Positions 48,328 to 57,214 of a stretch of DNA of 64,000 bases are shown here, piece after piece. The stretch is from Streptomyces sp. NRRL F-5630 (GTDB taxonomy: Bacteria > Actinomycetota > Actinomycetes > Streptomycetales > Streptomycetaceae). The DNA lies in contig NZ_JOGO01000024.1 of assembly GCF_000719475.1 (NCBI RefSeq), positions 20,864-84,863 of the forward strand, read 5' to 3'. Every line of letters begins with the position of its first letter. Position 1 is the stretch's first letter. The notes under the pieces are model-generated. The model was not told the DNA's origin, did no database searches, and saw only the letters and a list, made by a program, of their open reading frames with translations. A program made the position numbers and the translations under genes.

Positions 48328-49545
48328 ATGGAGTTCCGGCAGTCGAACAAGCTGAACGGGGTCTGCTACGAGATCCGGGGCCCGGTGATCGAGCAGGCGA
48401 ACGCGCTGGAGGAGGCGGGCCACAGTGTGCTGCGGCTCAACACGGGGAACCCCGCGCTCTTCGGCTTCGAGGCGCCGGAGGAGATCGTCCAGGACATGAT
48501 CCGGATGCTCCCGCAGGCCCACGGCTACACCGACTCGCGCGGCGTCCTCTCCGCGCGCCGCGCCGTCGCCCAGCGGTACCAGGCGCTCGGCGTCGAGGGC
48601 GTGACCGTCGACGACGTGTGGCTCGGCAACGGCGTCTCCGAACTCATCACGATGGCCGTGCAGGCGCTCGTCGAGGACGGCGACGAAGTCCTGGTGCCCG
48701 CACCGGACTTCCCGCTGTGGACCGCCGTCGTCACGCTCTCGGGCGGCAAGGCGGTGCACTACGTGTGCGACGAGTCGGCCGAGTGGAACCCCGACCTCGC
48801 CGACATGGAGTCCCGGATCACGGACCGCACGAAGGCGATCGTCCTCATCAACCCCAACAACCCGACGGGGGCGGTGTATCCGAAGGAGATCGTCGAGGGC
48901 GTGCTCGACCTCGCGCGGCGGCACGGGCTGATGGTCCTCGCCGACGAGATCTACGACCAGATCCTGTACGACGACGAAGTGCACCACAGCGCCGCGGCCT
49001 TGGGCCCCGACGTCGTCGTCCTCACCTTCAGCGGGCTCTCCAAGACGTACCGCGTGGCCGGGTTCCGGTCCGGGTGGCTCGTCGTGAGCGGGCCCCGGCA
49101 GCACGCGCGGGACTACCTGGAGGGGCTCCAGATGCTCGCCTCGATGCGGCTCTGCGCGAACGCGCCCGCGCAGTACGCGATTCAGGCGGCACTCGGCGGG
49201 CGGCAGTCCATCAGGGAACTCACTGCGCCCGGCGGGCGGTTGCGGGAGCAGCGGGACCGGGCCTGGGAGAAGCTCAACGAGATCCCGGGGGTGAGCTGTG
49301 TGAAGCCGAAGGGGGCGCTGTACGCGTTCCCGCGCATCGATCCCGCGGTGCACCCGATCGTGGACGACGAGCGGTTCGTGCTCGATCTTCTGCTGCGGGA
49401 GAAGATCCAGGTGGTGCAGGGGACGGGGTTCAACTGGGCCCGGCCCGACCACTTCCGGATTCTGACGTTGCCGTACGCGGATGACCTGGAGTCGGCGATC
49501 GGGCGGATCGGGCGGTTCCTCGCGGGGTACCGGCAGGCGGTCTGA
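48328..49545 (+). CDS. alaA: Alanine aminotransferase-like PLP enzyme (AlaA-type)
   Basis: 405 aa, GTGGAGG before ATG. Fold-type I class I aminotransferase: VLRLNTGNPALFGFEAPEEI, HGYTDSRGVLSARRAVAQRY, LINPNNPTGAVYPKEIVEGV (Asn contacting PLP), VLADEIYDQILYDD (Asp and Tyr), and the Schiff-base Lys239 in FSGLSKTYRVAGFRSGWLVV. GFNWARPDHFRILTLP carries the substrate-carboxylate Arg. It matches E. coli AlaA-type pyruvate-glutamate aminotransferases in length and motifs. Divergent from an HxlR regulator. Confidence 0.92.
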   Translation: MEFRQSNKLNGVCYEIRGPVIEQANALEEAGHSVLRLNTGNPALFGFEAPEEIVQDMIRMLPQAHGYTDSRGVLSARRAVAQRYQALGVEGVTVDDVWLGNGVSELITMAVQALVEDGDEVLVPAPDFPLWTAVVTLSGGKAVHYVCDESAEWNPDLADMESRITDRTKAIVLINPNNPTGAVYPKEIVEGVLDLARRHGLMVLADEIYDQILYDDEVHHSAAALGPDVVVLTFSGLSKTYRVAGFRSGWLVVSGPRQHARDYLEGLQMLASMRLCANAPAQYAIQAALGGRQSIRELTAPGGRLREQRDRAWEKLNEIPGVSCVKPKGALYAFPRIDPAVHPIVDDERFVLDLLLREKIQVVQGTGFNWARPDHFRILTLPYADDLESAIGRIGRFLAGYRQAV

Positions 49546-49550
49546 GCGGA

Positions 49551-49587
49551 GGCCGGGGCGGGGCCTCGCGGGGTCCCCGCCCCGGCC
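49551..49587. terminator. Bidirectional terminator between aminotransferase and threonine-synthase-like genes
   Basis: GGCCGGGGCGGGG pairs perfectly (13 bp) with CCCCGCCCCGGCC around an 11-base loop. The converging genes stop at 49545 and 49596. Confidence 0.8.
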
Positions 49588-49595
49588 CCCGTTCC

Positions 49596-50750
49596 TCACG
49601 TGCCGGGGGCCTCCGCCCGGGGGGCGGGCGCGGGGGCCGCCGTCCCCGTCTTCAGGCCCGCCCCGCACAGCGGGACCACCGCCTCCGCGTCTCCCACCGC
49701 GCCCTCCCGGACCGCCGCCCAGCACGCCACGCCCGTCGCCTCCACGTACAGGCCGCGCCGCGCCAGGTCCGCCTGGGCCGGGCCGATGGCGGATTCCGGG
49801 ACCGTGTGGAAGGCGCCTCCCGTCGCGCGCACCGCCGCCAGGATCTGCCGGGCGCGGGGCGGGCGGGGGATGGCGATGCCCTCCGCGAGGCTCGGGGCGG
49901 CCGGGGTGTCCTCCTCGTAGAGGTCGTCCAGGCCCTCGCGCCAGGCCCGCGCCAGCGGCGAGACCGCCTCGGCCTGGACCGCGTGCAGGGCCGGGCGCCG
50001 CGGGATCAGGCCCGCTCCGTACAACTCCTCGATCGCCAGGTGGGCGCCGAGCAGCAGGGTGCCGTTGCCGACCGGGACCACGAGCGCCTCGGGGAGCCTG
50101 CCGCCCAGCTGTTCCCACAGCTCGTGCGTGTACGTCTTCGTGCCCTGCGTGAAGTAGGGGTGGAAGACGTGGCTCGCGTAGAAGACACCGGGCTCGTCCG
50201 CGGCGGTGCGGGCCGCGCGGGCCGTCGCCTCGCGGTCGCCGGGGACGCGGACGACGCGGGCGCCGTGCGCGGCGATCTGTTCCGTCTTCTTCGGGGACGT
50301 CGACTCCGGTACGTACACCGTGCACCGCAGACCCGCGCGGGCGCAGTAGGCCGCCACCGACGTCCCGGCGTTGCCGCTGCTGTCCGCAAGCACCTCGCGC
50401 ACGCCCAGGCGCTTGGCCAGGCCCACGAGGAGGACCGCGCCCCGGTCCTTGAACGAGAGCGTCGGCATGAGGAAGTCCAGCTTCGCCGAGACCCGTTCGG
50501 TGAGCGGCACCAGTGGGCTGCCGCCCTCGCCGAGCGAGATGCCGGGTGCCGCGGGCGGCAGGATGTCCGCGTACCGCCACAGCGAGGCCGCCGGCCCGGC
50601 GGGAGGCGCGGGCCGGGGGTGGAAGTCGAGGTCCAGCGGGCCCGCGCAGGCGGGGCAGCACCAGGCCGGGTCCGCGAGCGGGACACGGGTGCCGTCGCGG
50701 GGGCAGAGGCGGTCGGGCAGACCGGTGAGGGGCGGTGTGTCGGGGGGCAT
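49596..50750 (-). CDS. Threonine synthase-like PLP enzyme
   Basis: 384 aa from MPPDTPPLTGLPDRL. An N-terminal zinc-ribbon-like segment has CPRDGTRVPLADPAWCCPAC. The PLP lysine is Lys101 in LMPTLSFKDRGAVLLVGLAK, SSGNAGTSVAAYCARAGL holds the ring Asn, SPKKTEQIAAHGARVVRVPG follows, and a glycine loop VVPVGNGTLLLGAHLAIEEL binds the phosphate. The family makes threonine from O-phosphohomoserine, but paralogues with diverged roles are common in streptomycetes, and the housekeeping hom-thrC-thrB operon is not here. I treat it as a paralogue. Confidence 0.85.
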   Translation of the reverse strand: MPPDTPPLTGLPDRLCPRDGTRVPLADPAWCCPACAGPLDLDFHPRPAPPAGPAASLWRYADILPPAAPGISLGEGGSPLVPLTERVSAKLDFLMPTLSFKDRGAVLLVGLAKRLGVREVLADSSGNAGTSVAAYCARAGLRCTVYVPESTSPKKTEQIAAHGARVVRVPGDREATARAARTAADEPGVFYASHVFHPYFTQGTKTYTHELWEQLGGRLPEALVVPVGNGTLLLGAHLAIEELYGAGLIPRRPALHAVQAEAVSPLARAWREGLDDLYEEDTPAAPSLAEGIAIPRPPRARQILAAVRATGGAFHTVPESAIGPAQADLARRGLYVEATGVACWAAVREGAVGDAEAVVPLCGAGLKTGTAAPAPAPRAEAPGT

Positions 50751-50934
50751 GGGAGCGAGCCTAGGACGCGTCCGCTGCGGACCGCGCGGACGCCTTCTCG
50801 GCGCGGACGAGGCCCACGCTGCGTGAGGGGCAACTTCCCGGGGGCGGGTTTTCCGGGAGCTTTTAGCGGACAGGAAGTTCCTGCGCAAAGCCTCTTCATC
50901 ACATCGGGTGAAACTTTGGCCTCCGCTTGCGGGC

Positions 50935-50951
50935 GACAACTTTCGGTTGTC
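50935..50951 (+). promoter_or_regulatory. Inverted repeat upstream of the GntR gene
   Basis: GACAAC-TTTCG-GTTGTC is a perfect 6-bp repeat 37 bases before the GTG of the GntR gene, a candidate autoregulatory site. GGAAGTTCC at ~50874 is a second small palindrome. Confidence 0.35.
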
Positions 50952-50988
50952 ACGCTGTGGCCGTCTGTCAACCTGATCGGAGTGGCTT

Positions 50989-51744
50989 GTGACTTTCGGT
51001 GAGCAGCCGGCGTATCTGCGTGTCGCGGGTGATCTCCGGCAGAAGATCGTCGACGGTTCGCTCCCGCCGCACACCCGGCTGCCCTCGCAGGCGCGCATCC
51101 GCAAGGAGTACGGGGTCTCGGACACCGTGGCCCTGGAGGCGCGCAAGGTGCTGATGGCCGAGGGGCTCGTGGAGGGGCGATCGGGCTCGGGTACCTATGT
51201 GCGCGAGCGCCTCGAACCGCGGCGGATCGCGCGCTCGGGCTTCCGCGCTCCGGCCGGGGCCTCGACCCCCTTCCGGCAGGAGCAGGCCGCCGAGGGGGTG
51301 CGGGGGTCCTGGGACGCGAGCAGCGCGCAGGAACCCGCGCCCGACGAGGTCGCCGAACGGCTCGGCGTCGAGGTGGGCGAGCGCGTCATGCGCACCCGCT
51401 ACGTCTTCCGCGAGTCCGGTCGGCCGATGATGCTCTCCACCTCCTGGGAGCCGCTCTCCCTCACGGGCCGGACCCCCGTCATGCTGCCGGAGGAGGGACC
51501 GCTCGGCGGCTGCGGTGTGGTCGAGCGCATGGCGGCGATCGAGACCGTCGTCGACAACGTGGTCGAGGAGGTCGGCGCGCGCCCCGGGCTCGCCGAGGAA
51601 CTGGCCCTGCTCGGCGGGGTTCCCGGACACGTCGTCCTCGTCATCTCCCGTACGTACTACGCCTCCCAGCGCGCCGTGGAGACCGCCGACCTGATTGTCC
51701 CGGCCGACCGCTACCGCCTCGCGTACCACCTGCCGGTCCGCTGA
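50989..51744 (+). CDS. GntR-family (HutC subfamily) transcriptional regulator
   Basis: 251 aa, GTG start. Winged HTH: YLRVAGDLRQKIVDGSLPPH, LPSQARIRKEYGVSDTVALE, ARKVLMAEGLVEGRSGSGTY, then the UTRA-type effector domain (RVMRTRYVFRESGRPMMLST, SWEPLSLTGRTPVM, HVVLVISRTYYASQRAVETA and DLIVPADRYRLAYHLPV). It is a conserved streptomycete regulator; its target is not obvious because neighbours are unrelated. The 298 bases after it hold only TCCGGCG echoes. Confidence 0.9.
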   Translation: MTFGEQPAYLRVAGDLRQKIVDGSLPPHTRLPSQARIRKEYGVSDTVALEARKVLMAEGLVEGRSGSGTYVRERLEPRRIARSGFRAPAGASTPFRQEQAAEGVRGSWDASSAQEPAPDEVAERLGVEVGERVMRTRYVFRESGRPMMLSTSWEPLSLTGRTPVMLPEEGPLGGCGVVERMAAIETVVDNVVEEVGARPGLAEELALLGGVPGHVVLVISRTYYASQRAVETADLIVPADRYRLAYHLPVR

Positions 51745-52042
51745 GGGCTGTCCGGCGCTGCCTCTCCGGCGCTACGCCTCCGCCTCTCCGGCGATACCCG
51801 TCCGGCGCGTCCCGTCCGCCGTGCGACGCCGTGGCACGCACTGCTCCCCCGGGCATCGCACGGCACCGCGCGGACGCGCCCTCTGGCTCCGCGCCTGGGG
51901 GCAAGTGGCCTCGTCGAGGGGCGCGTTGGGCGTGTGCGCCCCCGTGCGACCCCCGGTTTCGCGGTCCTGTGTGGCCGGTTCGTCCCCTCGTATCGTGCCA
52001 AGTCCCATGCGGTGTGTAACGGCGAGGGGTAGGGTCGGGCAT

Positions 52043-52336
52043 ATGCGAAACGGAGTTTCCACGGGGGGCGTCGCCAGGGTGGGGCGCCAGGTCCGCAGGG
52101 CCGGCACGGCCGATCCCGTCGCCTCGCTGCCCTGGCAGTTGATACGGCGTGACAACGGCGACGAGGACAGCTACCGCGTCGCCAGCTACGCCACCCGGGC
52201 CGAGGCCGAGCGCCGCGCCGAGGCCCTCAACACCCGTGTCCCCGCGCCCCGCGCGCTCTACGTCGTCGAGCACGCCGACGACCGCCCTCGCCCCGAGGGC
52301 GCCGTCGCCGGTCTGGACGAGGACCCGCTCGGGTAG
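52043..52336 (+). CDS. SPOR-like small protein
   Basis: 97 aa from MRNGVSTGGVARVG. The core LPWQLIRRDNGDEDSYRVAS, YATRAEAERRAEALNTRV is a pattern recurring in short streptomycete SPOR-domain-annotated proteins (W.V.....G..Y.V..Y.TRAEA). No signal or membrane helix is seen. TAGGGT at 52031-52036 could be a -10 with a nearly leaderless start. Function unknown. Confidence 0.7.
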   Translation: MRNGVSTGGVARVGRQVRRAGTADPVASLPWQLIRRDNGDEDSYRVASYATRAEAERRAEALNTRVPAPRALYVVEHADDRPRPEGAVAGLDEDPLG

Positions 52337-52590
52337 GGCGGGTCCGGGAAGTCCTGCCCCCAAGGGAAGTCACGCCCCGCACGCCAAGTCCCGCGCCGTA
52401 CGCGACGTCACGCACCGCCCCCACGGTGCCCGGCCCGCCCTCGCCGCACCGGCGACCCCGCATCGGCGGACCCCGCACCGGACTTCGCGGGCACGTCCTG
52501 GCCCCCGCGCCGGGGCCCGGACCCTCTAGAGTCGTCCGCCGGACGGACCGCGCCGAACGGGGCGCGGACCGGCGAGGAGGAGCGCGAGCG

Positions 52591-52983
52591 GTGCTGATCG
52601 ACACGGTGGCCTGGGTGCGGGTCGAGGACGGGCGCGTGCTGTGCGCCCGGCCGCGCGGCAAGGACGTCTTCTACGTGCCGGGCGGCAAGCGCGAGCCCGG
52701 CGAGAGCGATGTCGACGTCCTCCTCCGGGAGGCGGAAGAGGAGCTGACCGTACGGCTCGACGCCGCGAGCGCCCGCCACCTCGGGACGTACGAGGCCGAG
52801 GTGCCGGAGTCGCCGGGGACGCGGGTGCGGATGAGCTGCTGGACCGCCGAGCACAGCGGGGACATCGCGCCGAGCAGCGAGATCGAGGAGATCGCCTGGT
52901 TCACGCTCGCCGACCGCTCCGAGGTGCCGCCCGTCGACCGCCTCCTCTTCGACGAACTCGCCAGGCGGGGACTGCTCGGCTGA
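52591..52983 (+). CDS. Nudix hydrolase
   Basis: 130 aa, GTG start with GAGGAGG 10 bases upstream. The Nudix box is complete, GGKREPGESDVDVLLREAEE plus EL, with the catalytic REAEEEL. It hydrolyses a nucleoside-diphosphate-linked compound; specificity is not readable. C-terminal DRLLFDELARRGLLG is helical. A CTCTAGAGT sequence ~55 bases upstream could supply a -10. Confidence 0.88.
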   Translation: MLIDTVAWVRVEDGRVLCARPRGKDVFYVPGGKREPGESDVDVLLREAEEELTVRLDAASARHLGTYEAEVPESPGTRVRMSCWTAEHSGDIAPSSEIEEIAWFTLADRSEVPPVDRLLFDELARRGLLG

Positions 52984-53152
52984 CGACCGCCCCCTCGCGC
53001 GGGGTGCCGCAGACACCCCCGCCGGTCCTCCGCGCCGCGCCCTCCTGCCCACCTTCCTCCCCGTCCACCGGGCGGGCTCCCCGTGCTGCGCCATTCGTGC
53101 CAACCCGCCGGGAAGTACGCGTGATGCCGTCTGAAACGCGCCGCTTGGGGCT

Positions 53153-53614
53153 ATGGATGGCGCAAGGGATTCTCCGCCAAGGGTCTTCTACGGTCTTTCT
53201 GGGGAAGTGATCGTTTTGATCGACACCGAGGGCGTGTGCGCCGAGTGGACCTTTCCGGCTGAGCCCGGGGTGGCGCGCAGGGCCAGGGACCTGACCCGCG
53301 AGCGCCTCACCGACTGGGGCCTCGCCGCCATGACCGACGTGACGATTCTCGTCGTCAGCGAACTCGTCACCAACTCCCTCCGCTACGCCCACGGCCCCAT
53401 CGGCCTGCGCCTCTCGCGCCGCAGGGACAGCCTCTTCGTGGAGGTCTCCGACCCCGTCACGCGGGGCCCACGGGAACGCAGACCCCGCCCCGACGAGGAA
53501 CACGGGCGCGGCATCCGGCTCCTCAGCAGACAGTCGCGGAACTGGGGGACGAACGTGGACCCCGCGCGCACGGGCAAGACCGTGTGGTGCGAGCTTCCCA
53601 TCCCGGTCGCCTGA
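53153..53614 (+). CDS. RsbW-like ATP-binding protein (anti-sigma factor kinase type)
   Basis: 153 aa; a GTG at 53207 (VIVLIDTEG) with GGGGAA upstream is an alternative start giving 135 aa. The GHKL ATPase fold is marked by PGVARRARDLTRERLTDWGL, VVSELVTNSLRYAHGPIGLR (N-box Asn), EVSDPVTRGPRER, in place of DxGxG, and HGRGIRLLSRQSRNWGTNVD, then GKTVWCELP. Such proteins phosphorylate anti-anti-sigma factors or bind sigma factors. The same domain closes the large phosphatase at 54161, so the two may act in one pathway. Confidence 0.85.
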   Translation: MDGARDSPPRVFYGLSGEVIVLIDTEGVCAEWTFPAEPGVARRARDLTRERLTDWGLAAMTDVTILVVSELVTNSLRYAHGPIGLRLSRRRDSLFVEVSDPVTRGPRERRPRPDEEHGRGIRLLSRQSRNWGTNVDPARTGKTVWCELPIPVA

Positions 53615-54160
53615 CCCACCCGCGGTCCCCTCGCCACGCCTCGTCTGAACCCCCCGTCCGAACCCCCGTACGCATTCCGCGCATTCGTCGCTTCCGTACG
53701 GCGCGGAAACAGCGGTACGGAGGCTCCGCGTGCGCCCCTGTGCTCCCGCACGCCTCCTCCTTGACGTCCCGCGCGCCTGTTCGCGCTCCGGTGCGACCCG
53801 CGCGAATCACGCCGCCCGCGCGCCCGCTGTCCCGCCTTCCGCCGCGCGCGCCGGGAGGGGTGTGCGACGCGGGCACGCAGCACGCGTGTACGAGGCGGAT
53901 TAGAGCAGGGGGCGGCTGGTTAGGAGAGAGGAAGTGTCGATCTCCAGGTCAGAGCCCAGGGCAGAAGCGAGGGCCGCGTGCACGTGGGTGTGCGCGGCTG
54001 CTTTCGCGTGCGCGGGCGTGTGCGTGGCGGGGGCCGGAAAGCGTCGGGATCGGCCAGTGATCGTGAAGGCCGTTGGGTGTCGCGCCGTGGTGCTGGATAC
54101 TGCGGGAAGCCGCCGCCCGGAGCGCCCCCCGGTCGCGGTGGGCTGGAGGGGACGGTACGC
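53615..54160 (+). other. 546-base gap without a supported gene
   Basis: GC-rich spacer between the RsbW-like gene and the large phosphatase. Frames on both strands lack family resemblance or start sites. I see no hairpin or promoter that can be defended. Confidence 0.4.
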
Positions 54161-57121
54161 GTGAGCGAGATACCTGCGAGGGCGGCGGGCCCCCGCCGTA
54201 CCCCGGACGAGATCGTGTGGCAGAGCAGCCCGCCGGGCTCCATCTACGACTACATCAAGGTCGCCGCCTTCTCGATAGGGCCGGACGGCACCGTCGACCA
54301 GTGGAGCGAGCGGGCCGAACGGCTCTTCGGCGTGTGCGCCGAGGACGTCGTGGGCCGCGATCCCGTGGAGGCCTTCGTGCCGCCCAGGCTGCGCGGCCAG
54401 GGACATCGCAAGCTCGCCGAGATCCTCGACGGCCGCGAGTGGACGGGGATCGTCCCCTTCCGCCTGCCCGCCCGGCAGGACCCGGCGGCGCGTGGAACCA
54501 CGCTGGGTGAGGGGCCCGATCCCATCGCCGCGGACAAGGGTCCCGGCGGCGCGGAAAGCGGTTCCGGCGGCGCGGGTTCCGCTTCGGGCTGCCTCCCCGC
54601 GCGGGAGGGCGTCGCGGAGATCTACGTCATGCCCACCCGTACCGAGGACGGCGATCCGGCGGCCGTCTGCATCGCTGTGGACGTGCGCACCCTGCACGGC
54701 GTCGAGACGGACCTCGCCGCCTCGCAGGCGATTTTCGGCCAATCTCCCTTCGGGTTCGTCCTCTTCGGAACCGATCTGCGGATACGGAGGGTGAACGAAC
54801 GGTTCGCCTCCGTCTTCGGCCGCCCCGCCGCGAAGCACCAGGGGCTCGGCGCGGGGGACTACCTCGTACCGGCGCAGCGCGACCGCCTGGAGGCCGCGCT
54901 GCGGCACGTCCTGGAGAAGGGCGGGGCGCTCAACGACCTCAGCCTCACAGGTACGCCCCCGGGCGAGAGTCAGCCCAGGCACTGGTCGCTCGACCTCTAC
55001 CGCGTGCACAGCGGCACGGGGCGCCCGCTCGGCGTCGCCGCGCTCGCGACCGACGTGACCCGGCGCCAGGCCGCCGCGCGCGAGGCCGCGAGCGCCCGCC
55101 GCAACCTCGCCCTGCTCAACGAGGCCGGCTCGCGCATCGGCAACTCCCTGGACCTGGAGACCACCGCACGCGAACTCCTCGATGTCGCGGTCCCCGGCTT
55201 CTGCGACCTCGCCTCGGTCGACCTCTACCAGGCGCTCCTCCTCGGCGACGAGCAGGCGCCCGGGATGGCGGACGGCAGCGCCGAGCTGCGGCGGGTCGCC
55301 TTCGCGAGCGCGGTCTCCGACGTGCTGCCGTTCCTGCGCCAGCCCCAGGGCGGCGGCGCGGCCCCCGGCACGGGTGGGCCCACCCCCGGCACGGGCGGCC
55401 CGGCGCGTCCCGTGCCGCCGGTGTCCACGCCGCCACCGCCCCGTACCGAGTCATCCGCCGCGACACTGCGCGAGTCGCCCGCCGAGGTGAGTCCCGAGGA
55501 ACGGATGCGGGAGTGGAGCGCCTCGCCCGCCGGGCCGTTCACGGTCGGACGGCCCAGCGCGCCCGGCGAGGGCCGGCGCGAGCGCGGCAGGCCGTGGTAC
55601 GGGTACGGGCCGGGGCCCGAGGAGGCGCGGCGGCACGGGGCGGGAGCGGGCTCCGTCGATGTCGGCGCCGTGCACCGCTACCCGTCCGATTCCCCGCGCG
55701 CCCGCGTCCTGCGCACCGCGCGGTCCGAACTGCTGCCCGGCACGGACGGCGACCTCGTGCAGTCCACGCTCGCCGTGCCGATGGTCGCGCACGACAAGGT
55801 CGTCGGGCTCGCGCAGTTCGCCCGCACGAAGGGCAGCGAGCCCTTCGGCGAGCGGGACCGCTCCGTGGCCACCGAACTGGCCACGCGGGCCGCGGTCTTC
55901 ATCGACAACGCGCGCCTGTACCGGCGCGAGCACGAACGCGCCCTGCTCCTGCAACGCAGCCTGCTGCCGCCCGGCGAGCCGGAGGCGGCCGGGCTGGACA
56001 TCGCCTGCCGCTACCTCCCCGGCAACGAGGCGACCGAGGTGGGCGGCGACTGGTTCGACGTCATCGAACTCCCCGGTCACCGCACGGCACTCGTCGTCGG
56101 GGACGTCATGGGGCGCGGGCTGCGCGCGGCGGCGGCGATGGGTGAACTGCGTACCGCCGTCCGCACCCTCGCCCTGCTCGACCTCGAACCGGCGGAGGTG
56201 CTCTCGCACCTGGACGAGATCGCGCAGGGCCTCGGCTCGCCGCAGCAGACGACGCGGGCGGCCCGCCAGGACCAGGACACCGACCTCGCGGAGGTCTACC
56301 TCGCGACGTGCGTGTACGCCGTGTACGACTCCGTGACCCGCCGCTGCACCTTCGCCAACGCGGGCCACCTGCCGCCCGTCCTCCTGGAGCCGAGTGGCGC
56401 CCACCGGCCCGCGCTCCTCCTCGACGTGCCTCCGGGCATGCCGCTCGGCGTGGGCGGCGAGCCCTTCGAGGAGGTCACCGTCGAACTCCCCGAGGGCGCG
56501 CTCCTCGCGCTCTACACGGACGGGCTCGTCGAGTCCAGGCACCAGCCGCTCGACGAGGGTTTGCTCGCCTTCCGCAACGCCCTCACCGATCCCGGGCGTT
56601 CGCTGGAGGACATCTGCGACCAGGTCCTGCGGCGCCTGGACACGCACCATGGCGAGGACGACATCGCCCTCCTCATGGCGCGCGTGCAGGGGCTGCCCGA
56701 GGAGAACGTGGGCGACTGGACGCTGCCGCGCGACCCGCAGTCGGTCGGCAAGGCCCGCGAGTACACACGGGAGCAACTCGCCGGGTGGGACCTCGAAGCA
56801 CTCGCCGACACCACGGAGCTGCTCGTCAGCGAGCTGGTGACGAACGCCCTGCGGTACGGGGACGGGGAGATCCGGCTGCGGCTGCTCCTCGACCGGTCCC
56901 TCGTGTGCGAGGTGTGGGACGAGGGACTCGTGCAGCCGAGGCGGCGACGGGCCAAGGACACGGACGAGGGAGGACGCGGGCTCCAGCTCGTCGGGCTCCT
57001 CGCCGCCTCCTGGGGCTCGCGCCGGACGCCGCACGGCAAGACCGTGTGGTTCGAGCTGGGCCTGCCGGACGGGGAGTCGAGCGGCGTGGACGCGGCGGAG
57101 GCGCTGCTGAGCCTGTTCTGA
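54161..57121 (+). CDS. SpoIIE-family serine phosphatase with PAS, PAS, GAF and HATPase domains
   Basis: 986 aa from GTG at 54161, with GGAGGGG upstream. Domains: PAS ~28-120 (FSIGPDGTVDQWSERAERLF); PAS ~187-300 (FGFVLFGTDLRIRRVNERFA); a GAF domain ~316-590 interrupted by a ~100-residue Pro/Gly/Arg-rich insert; PP2C/SpoIIE ~596-845 with LQRSLLPPGEPEAAGLDIAC, metal-site residues in EVGGDWFDVIEL (~627) and VVGDVMGRGLRAAAAMGELR, and LYTDGLVESR; then an RsbW-like ATPase with ELLVSELVTNALRYGDGEIR and GGRGLQLVGLLAASWG. It should sense signals and dephosphorylate anti-anti-sigma factors, while the last domain may act as their kinase. Confidence 0.92.
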   Translation: MSEIPARAAGPRRTPDEIVWQSSPPGSIYDYIKVAAFSIGPDGTVDQWSERAERLFGVCAEDVVGRDPVEAFVPPRLRGQGHRKLAEILDGREWTGIVPFRLPARQDPAARGTTLGEGPDPIAADKGPGGAESGSGGAGSASGCLPAREGVAEIYVMPTRTEDGDPAAVCIAVDVRTLHGVETDLAASQAIFGQSPFGFVLFGTDLRIRRVNERFASVFGRPAAKHQGLGAGDYLVPAQRDRLEAALRHVLEKGGALNDLSLTGTPPGESQPRHWSLDLYRVHSGTGRPLGVAALATDVTRRQAAAREAASARRNLALLNEAGSRIGNSLDLETTARELLDVAVPGFCDLASVDLYQALLLGDEQAPGMADGSAELRRVAFASAVSDVLPFLRQPQGGGAAPGTGGPTPGTGGPARPVPPVSTPPPPRTESSAATLRESPAEVSPEERMREWSASPAGPFTVGRPSAPGEGRRERGRPWYGYGPGPEEARRHGAGAGSVDVGAVHRYPSDSPRARVLRTARSELLPGTDGDLVQSTLAVPMVAHDKVVGLAQFARTKGSEPFGERDRSVATELATRAAVFIDNARLYRREHERALLLQRSLLPPGEPEAAGLDIACRYLPGNEATEVGGDWFDVIELPGHRTALVVGDVMGRGLRAAAAMGELRTAVRTLALLDLEPAEVLSHLDEIAQGLGSPQQTTRAARQDQDTDLAEVYLATCVYAVYDSVTRRCTFANAGHLPPVLLEPSGAHRPALLLDVPPGMPLGVGGEPFEEVTVELPEGALLALYTDGLVESRHQPLDEGLLAFRNALTDPGRSLEDICDQVLRRLDTHHGEDDIALLMARVQGLPEENVGDWTLPRDPQSVGKAREYTREQLAGWDLEALADTTELLVSELVTNALRYGDGEIRLRLLLDRSLVCEVWDEGLVQPRRRRAKDTDEGGRGLQLVGLLAASWGSRRTPHGKTVWFELGLPDGESSGVDAAEALLSLF

Positions 57122-57214
57122 CCCGGCGTCAAGATCCTTCCCTCCCCGGCGTGTCGGTTACTCTGTGCGACGTGCCGGGGGGTGGCTCCGGGCTCGGGGC
57201 CAGGAGGCGGGCGG

